NCBI RefSeq assembly: GCF_963975745.1
Contig: NZ_CAXBIB010000003.1
Span: 172,776-236,775, forward strand
DNA: 64,000 bases
Reading direction: 5' to 3'
From: Parvibaculum sp963975745
GTDB taxonomy: Bacteria; Pseudomonadota; Alphaproteobacteria; Parvibaculales; Parvibaculaceae
Within the stretch, counting starts at the first letter, position 1. Every line of letters begins with the position of its first letter. The notes below the pieces were generated by a model. That model was not told the origin of the DNA and made no database searches. It saw nothing but the letters and a program-made list of their open reading frames with translations. The position numbers and the translations under genes were made by a program. Positions 1 through 8,072 of the stretch are shown here, in pieces.

Positions 1-331
1 CGGCATAGACGATCTCCCACATCTTCTCGATGAGGTTTATGCGCTCGGCCTCGTTGTAGCCGCGCTTTATTTCCTGCGCCCATTTGTGCAGGTCGAGTGT
101 CCTGGCTTCCTCGCTCTCGGCCGCCGCCACCAGTTCGTCGATCTCCGACGGTGCGAGGCCAAATGTGTCGGTAGCGATACTCCGGATGGCGCGGCGTTCA
201 TCCTCGCTGAAATCCGAATCCGTCGTCGCGGCGCGGATGAGCAGCGCCACCACGGCAACCTGCAGGTCGTCGAAACGGGGAGCGGCGCCTTCGGGCGCGC
301 CAAGAAGGAATGATCTGATCGCGGCGAGCAT
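1..331 (-). CDS. TerB-like protein, N-terminal part (runs off the left edge)
   Basis: The gene starts at 331 and continues past base 1, so only about 110 N-terminal residues are visible. The visible part is helical and acidic (MLAAIRSFLLG start, then FDDLQVAVVALLIRAA, DFSEDERRAI, and a WAQEIKRGYNEAERINLIEKMW stretch split over two helices). This pattern matches the TerB/tellurite-resistance helical domain family, whose members are small cytoplasmic proteins, often metal-binding and of unclear role in alphaproteobacteria. The start is supported by AGGTGA six bases upstream. It points the same way as the S4 and helicase genes but lies 55 bp after the S4 gene. Family assignment is by residue pattern only. 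Confidence 0.6.
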   Translation of the reverse strand, partial: MLAAIRSFLLGAPEGAAPRFDDLQVAVVALLIRAATTDSDFSEDERRAIRSIATDTFGLAPSEIDELVAAAESEEARTLDLHKWAQEIKRGYNEAERINLIEKMWEIVYA

Positions 332-386
332 GATATTTCACCTACACGAACCGGTAGAACAATTCAATTACATTACGTTTATGTAT

Positions 387-782
387 TTAATGCGTTTGCC
401 TCAGAGCGTCCGTCCTGCGCCGGTCCCTTTTTGTCGGCCGCCCGGCCCCGGACCGGCGTCCGCCGGCCGGCTCAACTGGCGTTGTCGCCGTACCCGGCGC
501 CGGTGGCGGTTCGAGGTCCCGGTAGAGCGTGGCGGCCTCCGGGGCCGGACCTCGCCGCAATCCAAGCGCTACGACTTCAATGATCCTGATATGGGCTCCA
601 AGGGGAAATGTGAGAACATCGCCGGGGCGCACATTTCGGCTCGCCTTCGAGATTCGCGCGCCATTGACCCGCATCCGGCCGCTCTGAACAAGAGCGACTG
701 CTATCGAACGGCTCCTGGCGAAGCGTGCGCACCAGAGCCAGCGGTCGATGCGCTGGCCGGGCTGGCCCGCGGCGTCTTCCAT
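387..782 (-). CDS. S4-domain RNA-binding protein (Hsp15-like)
   Basis: A 131-residue protein whose first ~75 residues form an S4 RNA-binding domain: RIDRWLWCARFARSRS, then LVQSGRMRVNG and VRPGDVLTF, the typical helix-turn and loop signature. The Hsp15 family binds stalled 50S subunits carrying nascent chains and helps recycle them. The C-terminal third is basic and proline/alanine-rich and probably disordered. Its start lies six bases after the stop of the upstream RNA helicase gene and has only a weak ribosome binding site, so translational coupling with the helicase is likely. This helicase-S4 pairing is common in alphaproteobacteria. Confidence 0.85.
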   Translation of the reverse strand: MEDAAGQPGQRIDRWLWCARFARSRSIAVALVQSGRMRVNGARISKASRNVRPGDVLTFPLGAHIRIIEVVALGLRRGPAPEAATLYRDLEPPPAPGTATTPVEPAGGRRSGAGRPTKRDRRRTDALRQTH

Positions 783-788
783 GGGAGA

Positions 789-3700
789 TCAGTTGCCGCC
801 GGCGCGCTCTTTGAGCACCGCCAGCGCAGCAAAGGGCGAATCGGGATCCGGCTCGCGTTCGCGCGGTTTGCGCGGTTCGCGGTAGCCGCCGTCGGAACGA
901 CCTCCCTTGATGTGACGCTCGCCCCGGTCGTCCGGCTTGCGCTTGGGCTTCCTGTGGCGCTCGCCGCGCGCATCGCCGGACTTTTCGGCCGTCTCGCCCG
1001 TCTCGGCCGTCACGGTCCTGGCCTTGTTCGGTTTGCGCCGTCGCGCCGGCTTTCCTTCCGGCCTGCGGCGGACCGGCCGCCAGATTTCAAGTTCGACCGC
1101 AGCCGCGGGTGCGACCGGTTCCGCCGGCCCGGCGGTCTCGGCTGCGCCGGTGTGATCCTGCGCTGCCGGTGTGGCGGGGACAGCTTCGGCTGAGTCCGTT
1201 TCGGCCGGTGCGTCGGCGACAGGTGCCGCGATTGCGTCGACGATCGCCGCGAGCGCCGCCTCCGCTGTCGTTTGCGGCGACGCTGCGCTGTCCGGCTCTG
1301 CATTCGATGCGGCAGATGCTTCGCTGCCCGACGGACGCGGAACGATGGTTTCACGCTGTACGCGATAACCCAGCCCCTGAAGCAGGCCCGCGAACTCCTC
1401 GCCCGAACAGCCGACCAGCGACATCATGTCGGGCGTGATGACAAATCCGCCATTGTATGTCCGGGCGGCGATGACCGGCCGGATCAGATCGGCAATGCGC
1501 TCCAGCATATCGAGTCGAACCGCGCGACCGCCGCAAACACGAAAGCCCAGCGCTTCATAAAAGCCCTGCGGCGCTGCCGGATCCGCCGGGATCGAGGTCA
1601 GTCCCGGTGCGGGCGGCTGCGGCAGGCCGGCGAACGCATCGTCGACATCCGTACGTGTCAGCGCCCAGAGCATCATCAACAGGCGGGCCGGTGCCGGCTT
1701 CAGCAATGCCGGCATGAAAATCGAGTGAGCGCCAAACCGGACGCCATGCTTCCGTAACTGGCCACGCGCCGCCTGGTCAAGCGTGCGAATATCCTCAGCC
1801 ACCACCTCGCGCCGCAGCGCACCTAGATTTTCGATCAGACGAAAAGCGACCCCGCGCGCGAGACCTTCGACATCAGACGCGTCGCGCAGGGCTATCAGCG
1901 GCGCCAGCACGTTTGCGATATGCATGGCGATCCAGCCATCGAGTCGTGCCTGGACGGCCTCGCGGGCCGGGCCGTTGAGTTCGTCGCCCGCGATCAATGC
2001 TGCACGCGGCTTCAGCGGCTCCGCGCCGGGCTTCAGCTCGGCTACGGGGTGACCCGCCCAGTTGATCCGTCCGTGATCGGACAAAGAAATATCCGCATCC
2101 GGGGCTGTCGCCAGTCGTTGCGCGCGCCCCGCAATCTCGCTTGCCAGCGCCTGATCGGCGGCTGCGCGCAACACGCGACCCTGATCGTCGTCGGCCCGCG
2201 GATCGGGAACGAAGACAAACCCCTGAAGGCGGCCGACATATTCGCCTTCCACCAATACCTCGCCGTTGCTGTTAACAACCGCCATTAGATCCTCGTTCTG
2301 GCGCAGACGCTTCATCAGCACACTGGTGCGCCGGTCGATGAAACGCTGCGTCAACCGCTCGTGCAATGCGTCCGACAGCCTATCCTCTACCGCACGCGCG
2401 CGCTCCTGCCAATGAGAAGGATCGTGAAGCCAGTCCGGACGGTTCGCCACATAGGTCCATGTGCGGATATGGGCGATACGGGCGGCCAGGGTATCGATCT
2501 CGCCATCGGCGCGATCCAGACGCTCGATCTGGCGTGCCAGCCAGTCGTCAGGGATGTGCGCCCGGCCATGGCCGGAAGGTTCCATAAGGAAGAGATAGAG
2601 GCGTGTCAGCAGTTCGGCATGCTCGCTTGCCAGCGTCTTGCGGAAGTCGGGAAGCTGGGCCACCTCCCAGAGACGCTTAATGGCCGCGGACGACCTCGCC
2701 GACGCCTGAATGTCGGGGTTGCGAGCCATGCGCGTCAGCGCTTCGAGATCGTCGGCAACGGGCGCGCGTGCCAGGCCAGGCCGGTCGGGCGGCCGATCAA
2801 GGCTCTGCAACAGCGCCGCAATGCTCGAGAAATCGGGATGCGGATTGCGCCATTGCAGGTATCGCGCCGGTTCGAACCGGTGATCCTCGATGCGGGAAAC
2901 GATCTCGTCGTCGAGCGGCGGCGTGTCGCCGGTTACGCCAAAGGTGCCGTTATTCATGTGCCGGCCGGCCCGACCGGCGATCTGTGCCAGCTCGGCCACA
3001 TGCAGCGCGCGATGCTGATGACCGTCGAATTTCTGGGTTGCCGCAAAGGCGACATGGTCGACATCCATGTTGAGGCCCATGCCGATGGCATCGGTTGCAA
3101 CCAGAAAATCGACTTCGCCCGACTGATAGAGCGCGACCTGGGCGTTGCGCGTGCGTGGCGAGAGCGCCCCCATCACGACGGCCGCGCCACCACGCTGACG
3201 CCGGACCAATTCCGCGATGGCATAGACCCTGTCGGCCGAAAAGGCGACGATCGCCGATCGGCGCGGCAATCGTGTCAGCTTCTTTGCGCCTGTCCAGGAC
3301 AGCTCGGAGAAGCGAGGCCGGACGATGAACCGGGTCTCCGGCAGCAATTTCTGGATCAAGCCGCGAACGGTTTCCGAGCCGAGCATCATGGTCTCGGAAA
3401 GTCCACGTGCGCGCAGCAGGCGATCGGTGAAGGTGTGGCCGCGTTCCCGGTCGGCGGCGAGCTGGATTTCGTCGACGGCCAGAAATTCAACCGGCCGGTC
3501 GAGCGGCATCGCCTCGACGGTGCAGATGAAATAGCGGGCTGTGGGCGGCAGTATCTTTTCTTCGCCGGTGATCAAAGCCACATGGCGGGCGCCCTTCACC
3601 CCGGCCACGCGGTCATAGACCTCGCGCGCCAGCAGACGCAGGGGCAGACCGATCATGCCTGTTTGATGCGCCATCATCCGTTCGATGGCGAGATGGGTCT

Positions 3701-3800
3701 TGCCGGTGTTTGTCGGGCCCAGCACCGCGGTTATGCGGCGGCGTTCAGCGAGGCCGTCGCGGGCGTGGTGGCCGGATACTGGGGTGGGCGGGATACTCAT
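789..3800 (-). CDS. SUV3-like DEAD/DExH RNA helicase with long C-terminal tail
   Basis: A 1003-residue superfamily 2 helicase. Walker A is GPTNTGKT (residues 28-35), the Walker B/DExH box is DEIQ (110-113), motif III resembles LGSETVRGL, and motif VI is QIAGRAGRH near residue 275. The GPTNTGKT form and DEIQ box are typical of the mitochondrial Suv3 lineage, an ATP-dependent RNA unwindase that works with exoribonucleases in RNA decay; the bacterial substrate is not established. From about residue 850 the protein turns into an alanine/proline/glutamate then lysine/arginine-rich tail, suggesting a disordered nucleic-acid-binding region. It is the first gene of a probable unit with the S4 protein. 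Confidence 0.85.
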   Translation of the reverse strand: MSIPPTPVSGHHARDGLAERRRITAVLGPTNTGKTHLAIERMMAHQTGMIGLPLRLLAREVYDRVAGVKGARHVALITGEEKILPPTARYFICTVEAMPLDRPVEFLAVDEIQLAADRERGHTFTDRLLRARGLSETMMLGSETVRGLIQKLLPETRFIVRPRFSELSWTGAKKLTRLPRRSAIVAFSADRVYAIAELVRRQRGGAAVVMGALSPRTRNAQVALYQSGEVDFLVATDAIGMGLNMDVDHVAFAATQKFDGHQHRALHVAELAQIAGRAGRHMNNGTFGVTGDTPPLDDEIVSRIEDHRFEPARYLQWRNPHPDFSSIAALLQSLDRPPDRPGLARAPVADDLEALTRMARNPDIQASARSSAAIKRLWEVAQLPDFRKTLASEHAELLTRLYLFLMEPSGHGRAHIPDDWLARQIERLDRADGEIDTLAARIAHIRTWTYVANRPDWLHDPSHWQERARAVEDRLSDALHERLTQRFIDRRTSVLMKRLRQNEDLMAVVNSNGEVLVEGEYVGRLQGFVFVPDPRADDDQGRVLRAAADQALASEIAGRAQRLATAPDADISLSDHGRINWAGHPVAELKPGAEPLKPRAALIAGDELNGPAREAVQARLDGWIAMHIANVLAPLIALRDASDVEGLARGVAFRLIENLGALRREVVAEDIRTLDQAARGQLRKHGVRFGAHSIFMPALLKPAPARLLMMLWALTRTDVDDAFAGLPQPPAPGLTSIPADPAAPQGFYEALGFRVCGGRAVRLDMLERIADLIRPVIAARTYNGGFVITPDMMSLVGCSGEEFAGLLQGLGYRVQRETIVPRPSGSEASAASNAEPDSAASPQTTAEAALAAIVDAIAAPVADAPAETDSAEAVPATPAAQDHTGAAETAGPAEPVAPAAAVELEIWRPVRRRPEGKPARRRKPNKARTVTAETGETAEKSGDARGERHRKPKRKPDDRGERHIKGGRSDGGYREPRKPREREPDPDSPFAALAVLKERAGGN
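2867..2880. repeat. 14-bp perfect palindrome inside the helicase gene
   Basis: CCGGTTCGAACCGG is a perfect 14-bp palindrome inside the helicase coding sequence. It contains GGTTCGA like a tRNA T-loop but has no surrounding cloverleaf. It is recorded as a sequence curiosity with no assigned function. Confidence 0.4.
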
Positions 3801-4143
3801 GTTTCGGGGCGCACCTTCGGGGCAAAACGCTCATCTGACAAGGGCGAGATGTCATTAACGCTGCCCGTGTTAATTGCAGGAATATTGGGCGAACGAACCG
3901 GGTCCGAATCGCTGACCGTTCAATCTTCCGTCTTCGTTCACGGCTAAATGTTGTGTTCCGATAATGGTTTAGGCAGACAAAACGTTAACAGGAAAAAATT
4001 CCGGGACCTTCCGCAGCGTCCGGGCGGCGGTGCCTCCATGCCGGATTTGCAGACCCTTTCCGATACTGGACCGCGGTCTATAGTGGCGCCTATCGACATT
4101 TGCATCAGGCCCGTCAGAGGCTGACGACATCCGGGAGGACGAT
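3801..4143. other. 343-bp divergent gap between helicase and acyl-CoA dehydrogenase
   Basis: This gap must hold the promoters of both divergent genes. Bases 3845-4000 are relatively AT-rich for the window. The right end carries a palindrome and a -10-like TATAGT described separately. I see no RNA gene or small open reading frame with a good ribosome binding site here. Confidence 0.6.
4067..4084 (+). promoter_or_regulatory. Palindromic operator candidate abutting a -10 element
   Basis: TGGACCGCGGTCTA (4067-4080) contains the perfect 10-bp palindrome GACCGCGGTC and runs directly into TATAGT (4079-4084), a plausible -10 hexamer for the acyl-CoA dehydrogenase gene that starts at 4144. TetR-family repressors of acyl-CoA metabolism bind short palindromes in this position, so local ligand-controlled repression is a reasonable inference. 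No convincing -35 is visible. Confidence 0.4.
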
Positions 4144-5439
4144 ATGGATTTCACGATCCCCAAGGAAATCATCGACTATCTCAGTGTGCTCGACGATTTC
4201 ATCGAAAAGGAAATCAAGCCACTGCAGGCGCAGGACGACAATGAGCGCTTTTTCGACCATCGCCGTGAGCATGCACGCACCGATTGGGACAATCAGGGCT
4301 TGCCGCGCCATGACTGGGAAGAACTGCTCGGAGAGATGCGGAAGCGCGCCGACAAGGCCGGACATCTGCGCTACGCCCTGCCGAAGGAATATGGCGGGAA
4401 GGACGGCACCAATCTCGGCATGGCGGTAATCCGCGAGCATCTGGCTGCCAAGGGACTCGGTCTTCACAACGACCTGCAGAACGAGAACTCGATCGTCGGC
4501 AATTTTCCGACCGTGTTGATGTTTCGCGATTTCGGTACGGAAGACCAGAAGAAGGTCTTCATTCCGGGTTCGCTCGATGGGTCCGTGCGTGTCGCTTTCG
4601 GCCTGACCGAGCCCGAACACGGTTCGGATGCCACATGGATGGAGACGCGCGGCCGCCGCGAGAAACGCGACGGCAAGGACGGCTGGGTCATCAACGGAAT
4701 GAAGATGTGGAACACAGGCATGCATGTCGCGACGCATGATTTCGTGTTCGCGCGCACCAGCGGCCAGGATGGCGACCCGCTCGGCATCACCTGTTTCATC
4801 GTTCCGACGGAGACACCCGGGGTCAAGATCGAGGAATATCTCTGGACCTTCAACATGCCGACCGACCACCCGCGCGTTTCGTTCACGAATGTCTGGGTGC
4901 CGGAAGATGCCATTCTCGGCGATCCGGAGAGGGGCCTCGAGCTTGCGCAGCATTTCGTGCACGAGAACCGTATCCGGCAGGCCGCGTCCGGTGTGGGTGC
5001 GGCACAGTTCTGCATCAATGAAAGCGTCAAATATGCCAAGCAGCGCAAGCCGTTCGGCAAGCCGCTTGCCGCCAACCAGGCAATCCAGTTTCCGCTGATC
5101 GAAGCGCATACCGAATGCGAGATGATCCGCAATCTCGTCTACAAGACCGCGTGGCAGATGGACCAGATGTCGAAGAAGGACGTCGCACGGCATCTGTCGG
5201 ACAAGGTGTCGATGTGCAACTACCGCGCGAACCGGCTCGTCTGTCAGGCGGCCGACCTCGCGATCCAGGTGCATGGTGGTATGGGTTACTCGCGGCACAA
5301 GCCATTTGAGCACATCTATCGTCATCACCGGCGCTATCGCATCACCGAAGGCTCGGAGGAAATCCAGATGCGCAAAGTGGGCGGACATCTCTTCGGCTTC
5401 ATCGGGGCCAGCGAACGCCAGAAGAAGGCCGCCGAATAG
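4144..5439 (+). CDS. Acyl-CoA dehydrogenase family protein
   Basis: A 431-residue FAD-dependent acyl-CoA dehydrogenase of the usual family length, which oxidises an acyl-CoA thioester to the 2,3-enoyl-CoA and passes electrons to electron-transfer flavoprotein. Visible signatures are the FAD/substrate region VAFGLTEPEHGSDATWMETRG, the middle beta-domain WVINGMKMWNTG, the helical C-terminal stretch RKPFGKPLAANQAIQFPL, and the late QVHGGMGYSRHKPFEHIYR-type motif followed by ITEGSEEIQMRKVG. The substrate cannot be told from sequence; the long N-terminus resembles enzymes acting on branched or long chains. The start is fixed by GGGAGG eight bases upstream. It stands alone, facing away from the helicase. 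Confidence 0.9.
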   Translation: MDFTIPKEIIDYLSVLDDFIEKEIKPLQAQDDNERFFDHRREHARTDWDNQGLPRHDWEELLGEMRKRADKAGHLRYALPKEYGGKDGTNLGMAVIREHLAAKGLGLHNDLQNENSIVGNFPTVLMFRDFGTEDQKKVFIPGSLDGSVRVAFGLTEPEHGSDATWMETRGRREKRDGKDGWVINGMKMWNTGMHVATHDFVFARTSGQDGDPLGITCFIVPTETPGVKIEEYLWTFNMPTDHPRVSFTNVWVPEDAILGDPERGLELAQHFVHENRIRQAASGVGAAQFCINESVKYAKQRKPFGKPLAANQAIQFPLIEAHTECEMIRNLVYKTAWQMDQMSKKDVARHLSDKVSMCNYRANRLVCQAADLAIQVHGGMGYSRHKPFEHIYRHHRRYRITEGSEEIQMRKVGGHLFGFIGASERQKKAAE

Positions 5440-5472
5440 GCGCATTTTCGGGGCGGAGCTGCCGGTGACGGC

Positions 5473-7878
5473 TCAGTGCGCCGCGGCTTCGCCCGTCTTC
5501 GCCCATATCAGGCGCGATGCCGGCAGTATCATCGTCGCACTTGTGCCGATACCGACGGTGCTTTCCAGTATGAACTCGCCGTCGTGCATCTCGATCAGCG
5601 ATTTCGTGATCGGGAGGCCAAGGCCGGTACCGCCGTGCTGACGGGCGTTGGTGTCGTCGACCTGGCCGAACGGCTCCATTACCTCACCAAGTTTGTCGGC
5701 CGGTATGCCGATTCCCGTGTCACATACGGCGACCTTCAGTTCGCCCGTTTCTGTCAGCGCAACGCCGATATCGATGCGGCCCTCGGCCGGCGTGAACTTG
5801 GCTGCATTCGACAGCAAATTCAGCATGATCTGCCGCATGGCGCGCTGGTCGGCATTGATGTGCGGCATGCTGTCGGGGAGATCGAGCGATACCATCTGGT
5901 TCTTGTCCATCGTGCGCGCCCGCATCATTTCGGCGGACCAGTAAAGAACATCCGCCAGGTCGATTTCCTGTTCCTCGATCGCGTAGCGACCCGCTTCGAT
6001 CTTCGAGATATCGAGAATGTCATCGATGACATTGAGTAGGTGACGTCCGCTGTCGTGAATGTCGATCGCGTAGTCGCGATAGCGCTCGTTGCCGAGCGGG
6101 CCGAACATACCGTCACGCATGATCTCGGAGAAGCCGATAATCGCATTCAGCGGCGTGCGCAGTTCGTGACTCATGTTGGCGAGGAACTTGGTCTTGGCAC
6201 GGTTAGCCATTTCGGCATTTTCGGTCGCCTGCTTGAGGCTCTGTTCGGCGCGCCGCCGCTCGATGGCAATGCCGGCCAGATGTGCGGCGCCAAGCAGGTA
6301 GGCGTCCTCCCAAGGGCCCGGTTGGCGCGGGTCCGGGAAATACATGGCGAAGGCACCGACGACGCGATCGTTGTGCGACAGGATAGGCTGGAACCAGACG
6401 GTCTGGATATCTGCCTTGCGCATATAGGGCGTGACCGTGGGGCCGTGCTGTTCTTCCTGCAGATCGGTTGCGATGATCTTGTGACCGGCAAGGGCGAGTT
6501 CGCCGAAGGGTCCGTTGCGCTGTTCCTTCCAGTAGCGCGTTACCCAATCGTCGAAATCGGTCGGAAGGTGGGGAGCAGCACAGGTGATCAGGTTTTCCTC
6601 GCCATCAAGCAGGAACACAGCCGCGCGTGCACCCGGGTTCGTTTCCTCGGCGCCCAGCGCCAGAAGCGACATCACCTCGTCGAGTGCAAGGCCGGTTGCC
6701 AGCGCCTGCAGCACGCGGAACTGGCTCTTTTGTTCGTTCTCGGCCCGTTTGCGTTGTGTAATGTCGCGAAGATTGACGACGAAGCCCCGGACATTCTCGT
6801 CCTTCAGCAGGTTCGTGACCGTGGCCTCGATCCAGATTGCACGGTTCTCGTAGCGCGGGATCAGGAGTTCATAGGTGCGGGCGGTGGGCCGTGAATCGTC
6901 ACTGGCCTTGACGGCGTCCTCGCGCAACGTTTCCTGTTGTTCGGGCGACAGAAGGTCGATGCCGTTCAAGCCCACAAGCGCATCCGGCGGGATGCCGATC
7001 TTTTCGGCTGCCGGCGAGGCATACTGGATGACACCTTCTTCATTGGTGACGAGCACGACATCGAAGGCATTCTCGACCAGGGCGCGGAAGTGATGCTCGC
7101 GGCGAAGCAACTGGGCGTTTGCTTCCTCGGCGTGAAGACGGGCCGTTTCCGACATGTCGTGCGCGCGTTCCAGATCGCGAATGAGATCGGCGTTGCGAAA
7201 GCGCAGTTCGAGCGTTTCGGTTGCTGCCGCACGCTGCTGCTGCGCAATGCGGGAGAGGTAGAGGTAGGTCGGGATGCAGGCGATTCCGAGCGCCACGAAT
7301 GTCTGTTCGCCGGTCCAGATTCCGACAACAATGACTGCTGCCATGACCGGCAGCGTTGCCGCAATCAGAAGGGCGGTCACGGGAAACGCCGTCTGGGCCG
7401 ACATCACGACATGGACGATGAAGATCATCAGGACGGCAAGGTTCTGGATGTTGCCGTCCGCCTGCCAGAAAAGCGGGATGAGGCCGACCCAGACGATGTT
7501 CATGATCCAGTAGCGGATTGCCGTCGCCGTGATCCATGTATCCGGATCTATTCCGTCCTCGTTGGCAGAGAAAAAGCGCCTCTGAAACAGCGCGTACTCA
7601 AGATGGATCACCAGAATGACAAGCCACCAGCCAAAGACGACCGGAACAGGTGCGGCGGGATCGAAGGCAATCGCTATAGCGCCGACGATCGCGGGGAAGT
7701 AGATCGGCAGCGTTCGGAAGGTCGTCATCACCGAGCGGTAGAGCTCAAGGCGAACGCGGCGCGAGCGCGTATCGGCTTCCGGAGAGGCGTCGTTCCCGGG
7801 AGCGTTATCGAACAACCTTAGTGCGAGACTTGCCACAAGCCCCGCGGATGGCTTCGTGTCCGTTGGCGTGCCGGGCAT
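5473..7878 (-). CDS. Membrane-anchored PAS/GAF sensor histidine kinase (PleC/DivJ type)
   Basis: An 801-residue hybrid of sensor and kinase domains. Residues ~55-210 contain about five hydrophobic segments, followed by a coiled coil (~210-260), a PAS domain (~262-385), a GAF domain (~395-545), and a HisKA/HATPase_c core. The phosphoacceptor is His571 in NMSHELRTPLNAIIGFSE; the N box NLLSNAAKF lies near 687, G1 DTGIGIP near 720 and G2 GGTGLGLP near 749. The HisKA sequence is of the PleC/DivJ/PdhS type that controls cell-cycle and developmental regulators in alphaproteobacteria. No response regulator gene is adjacent, so it is an orphan. The signal is unknown; GAF and PAS suggest a small cytosolic ligand. 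Confidence 0.9.
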   Translation of the reverse strand: MPGTPTDTKPSAGLVASLALRLFDNAPGNDASPEADTRSRRVRLELYRSVMTTFRTLPIYFPAIVGAIAIAFDPAAPVPVVFGWWLVILVIHLEYALFQRRFFSANEDGIDPDTWITATAIRYWIMNIVWVGLIPLFWQADGNIQNLAVLMIFIVHVVMSAQTAFPVTALLIAATLPVMAAVIVVGIWTGEQTFVALGIACIPTYLYLSRIAQQQRAAATETLELRFRNADLIRDLERAHDMSETARLHAEEANAQLLRREHHFRALVENAFDVVLVTNEEGVIQYASPAAEKIGIPPDALVGLNGIDLLSPEQQETLREDAVKASDDSRPTARTYELLIPRYENRAIWIEATVTNLLKDENVRGFVVNLRDITQRKRAENEQKSQFRVLQALATGLALDEVMSLLALGAEETNPGARAAVFLLDGEENLITCAAPHLPTDFDDWVTRYWKEQRNGPFGELALAGHKIIATDLQEEQHGPTVTPYMRKADIQTVWFQPILSHNDRVVGAFAMYFPDPRQPGPWEDAYLLGAAHLAGIAIERRRAEQSLKQATENAEMANRAKTKFLANMSHELRTPLNAIIGFSEIMRDGMFGPLGNERYRDYAIDIHDSGRHLLNVIDDILDISKIEAGRYAIEEQEIDLADVLYWSAEMMRARTMDKNQMVSLDLPDSMPHINADQRAMRQIMLNLLSNAAKFTPAEGRIDIGVALTETGELKVAVCDTGIGIPADKLGEVMEPFGQVDDTNARQHGGTGLGLPITKSLIEMHDGEFILESTVGIGTSATMILPASRLIWAKTGEAAAH

Positions 7879-7884
7879 ATGAAC

Positions 7885-7913
7885 GGGGTCTCCTCCCCCA
7901 AGCTAGCGACCCC
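7885..7913 (-). promoter_or_regulatory. Hairpin around the sensor-kinase ribosome binding site
   Basis: On the kinase mRNA, GGGGUC (7913-7908) can pair with GACCCC (7890-7885), leaving a 17-nt loop that carries the purine-rich GGGGGAGGA Shine-Dalgarno sequence. A short stem holding the site in its loop could tune translation or bind a C-rich RNA. This is inferred from complementarity alone. Confidence 0.4.
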
Positions 7914-7924
7914 ACCTGTGAAAG

Positions 7925-7956
7925 GTTTAGGGGAGGGAAGTAAAGTTTCCCTAAAC
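7925..7956. repeat. 8-bp inverted repeat upstream of the sensor kinase
   Basis: GTTTAGGG (7925-7932) and CCCTAAAC (7949-7956) are perfect inverted repeats with a 16-base spacer, about 50-80 bp upstream of the kinase start. This could be a dyad operator or part of the leader RNA. There is no further support. Confidence 0.45.
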
Positions 7957-8006
7957 GCAGGGTTTTATGGAGAAAATGGCCGCCAGGTTGGCCGTGCAGG
8001 CACGGC

Positions 8007-8044
8007 GCATCATCTGCCGGCGCGAGGGTGCGGGCAGATGATGC
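8007..8044 (+). terminator. 12-bp perfect hairpin with T-run on the plus strand
   Basis: GCATCATCTGCC (8007-8018) pairs perfectly with GGCAGATGATGC (8033-8044) across a 14-nt loop, and on the plus strand it is followed by AACGTTTTTGC. It looks like a factor-independent terminator for plus-strand transcription, yet no plus-strand gene lies upstream. On the minus strand it sits 28 nt after the lipoprotein stop without a T-run, so it may protect that mRNA's 3' end instead. Confidence 0.5.
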
Positions 8045-8072
8045 AACGTTTTTGCAGTGGAGTTCAGAGTGG

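Noticed and set aside
2867..2880. tRNA T-loop-like GGTTCGAACC
   Set aside because: Lies inside the helicase gene with no acceptor or anticodon stems.
3853..3874. TTAA-N11-TTAA near the helicase start as a CtrA site
   Set aside because: CtrA sites need about 7 bp between half-sites; 11 bp is too long.
2361..3947. 528-codon open frame antisense to the SUV3-like helicase
   Set aside because: Shadow of a GC-rich gene on the opposite strand; no domain or start signal.
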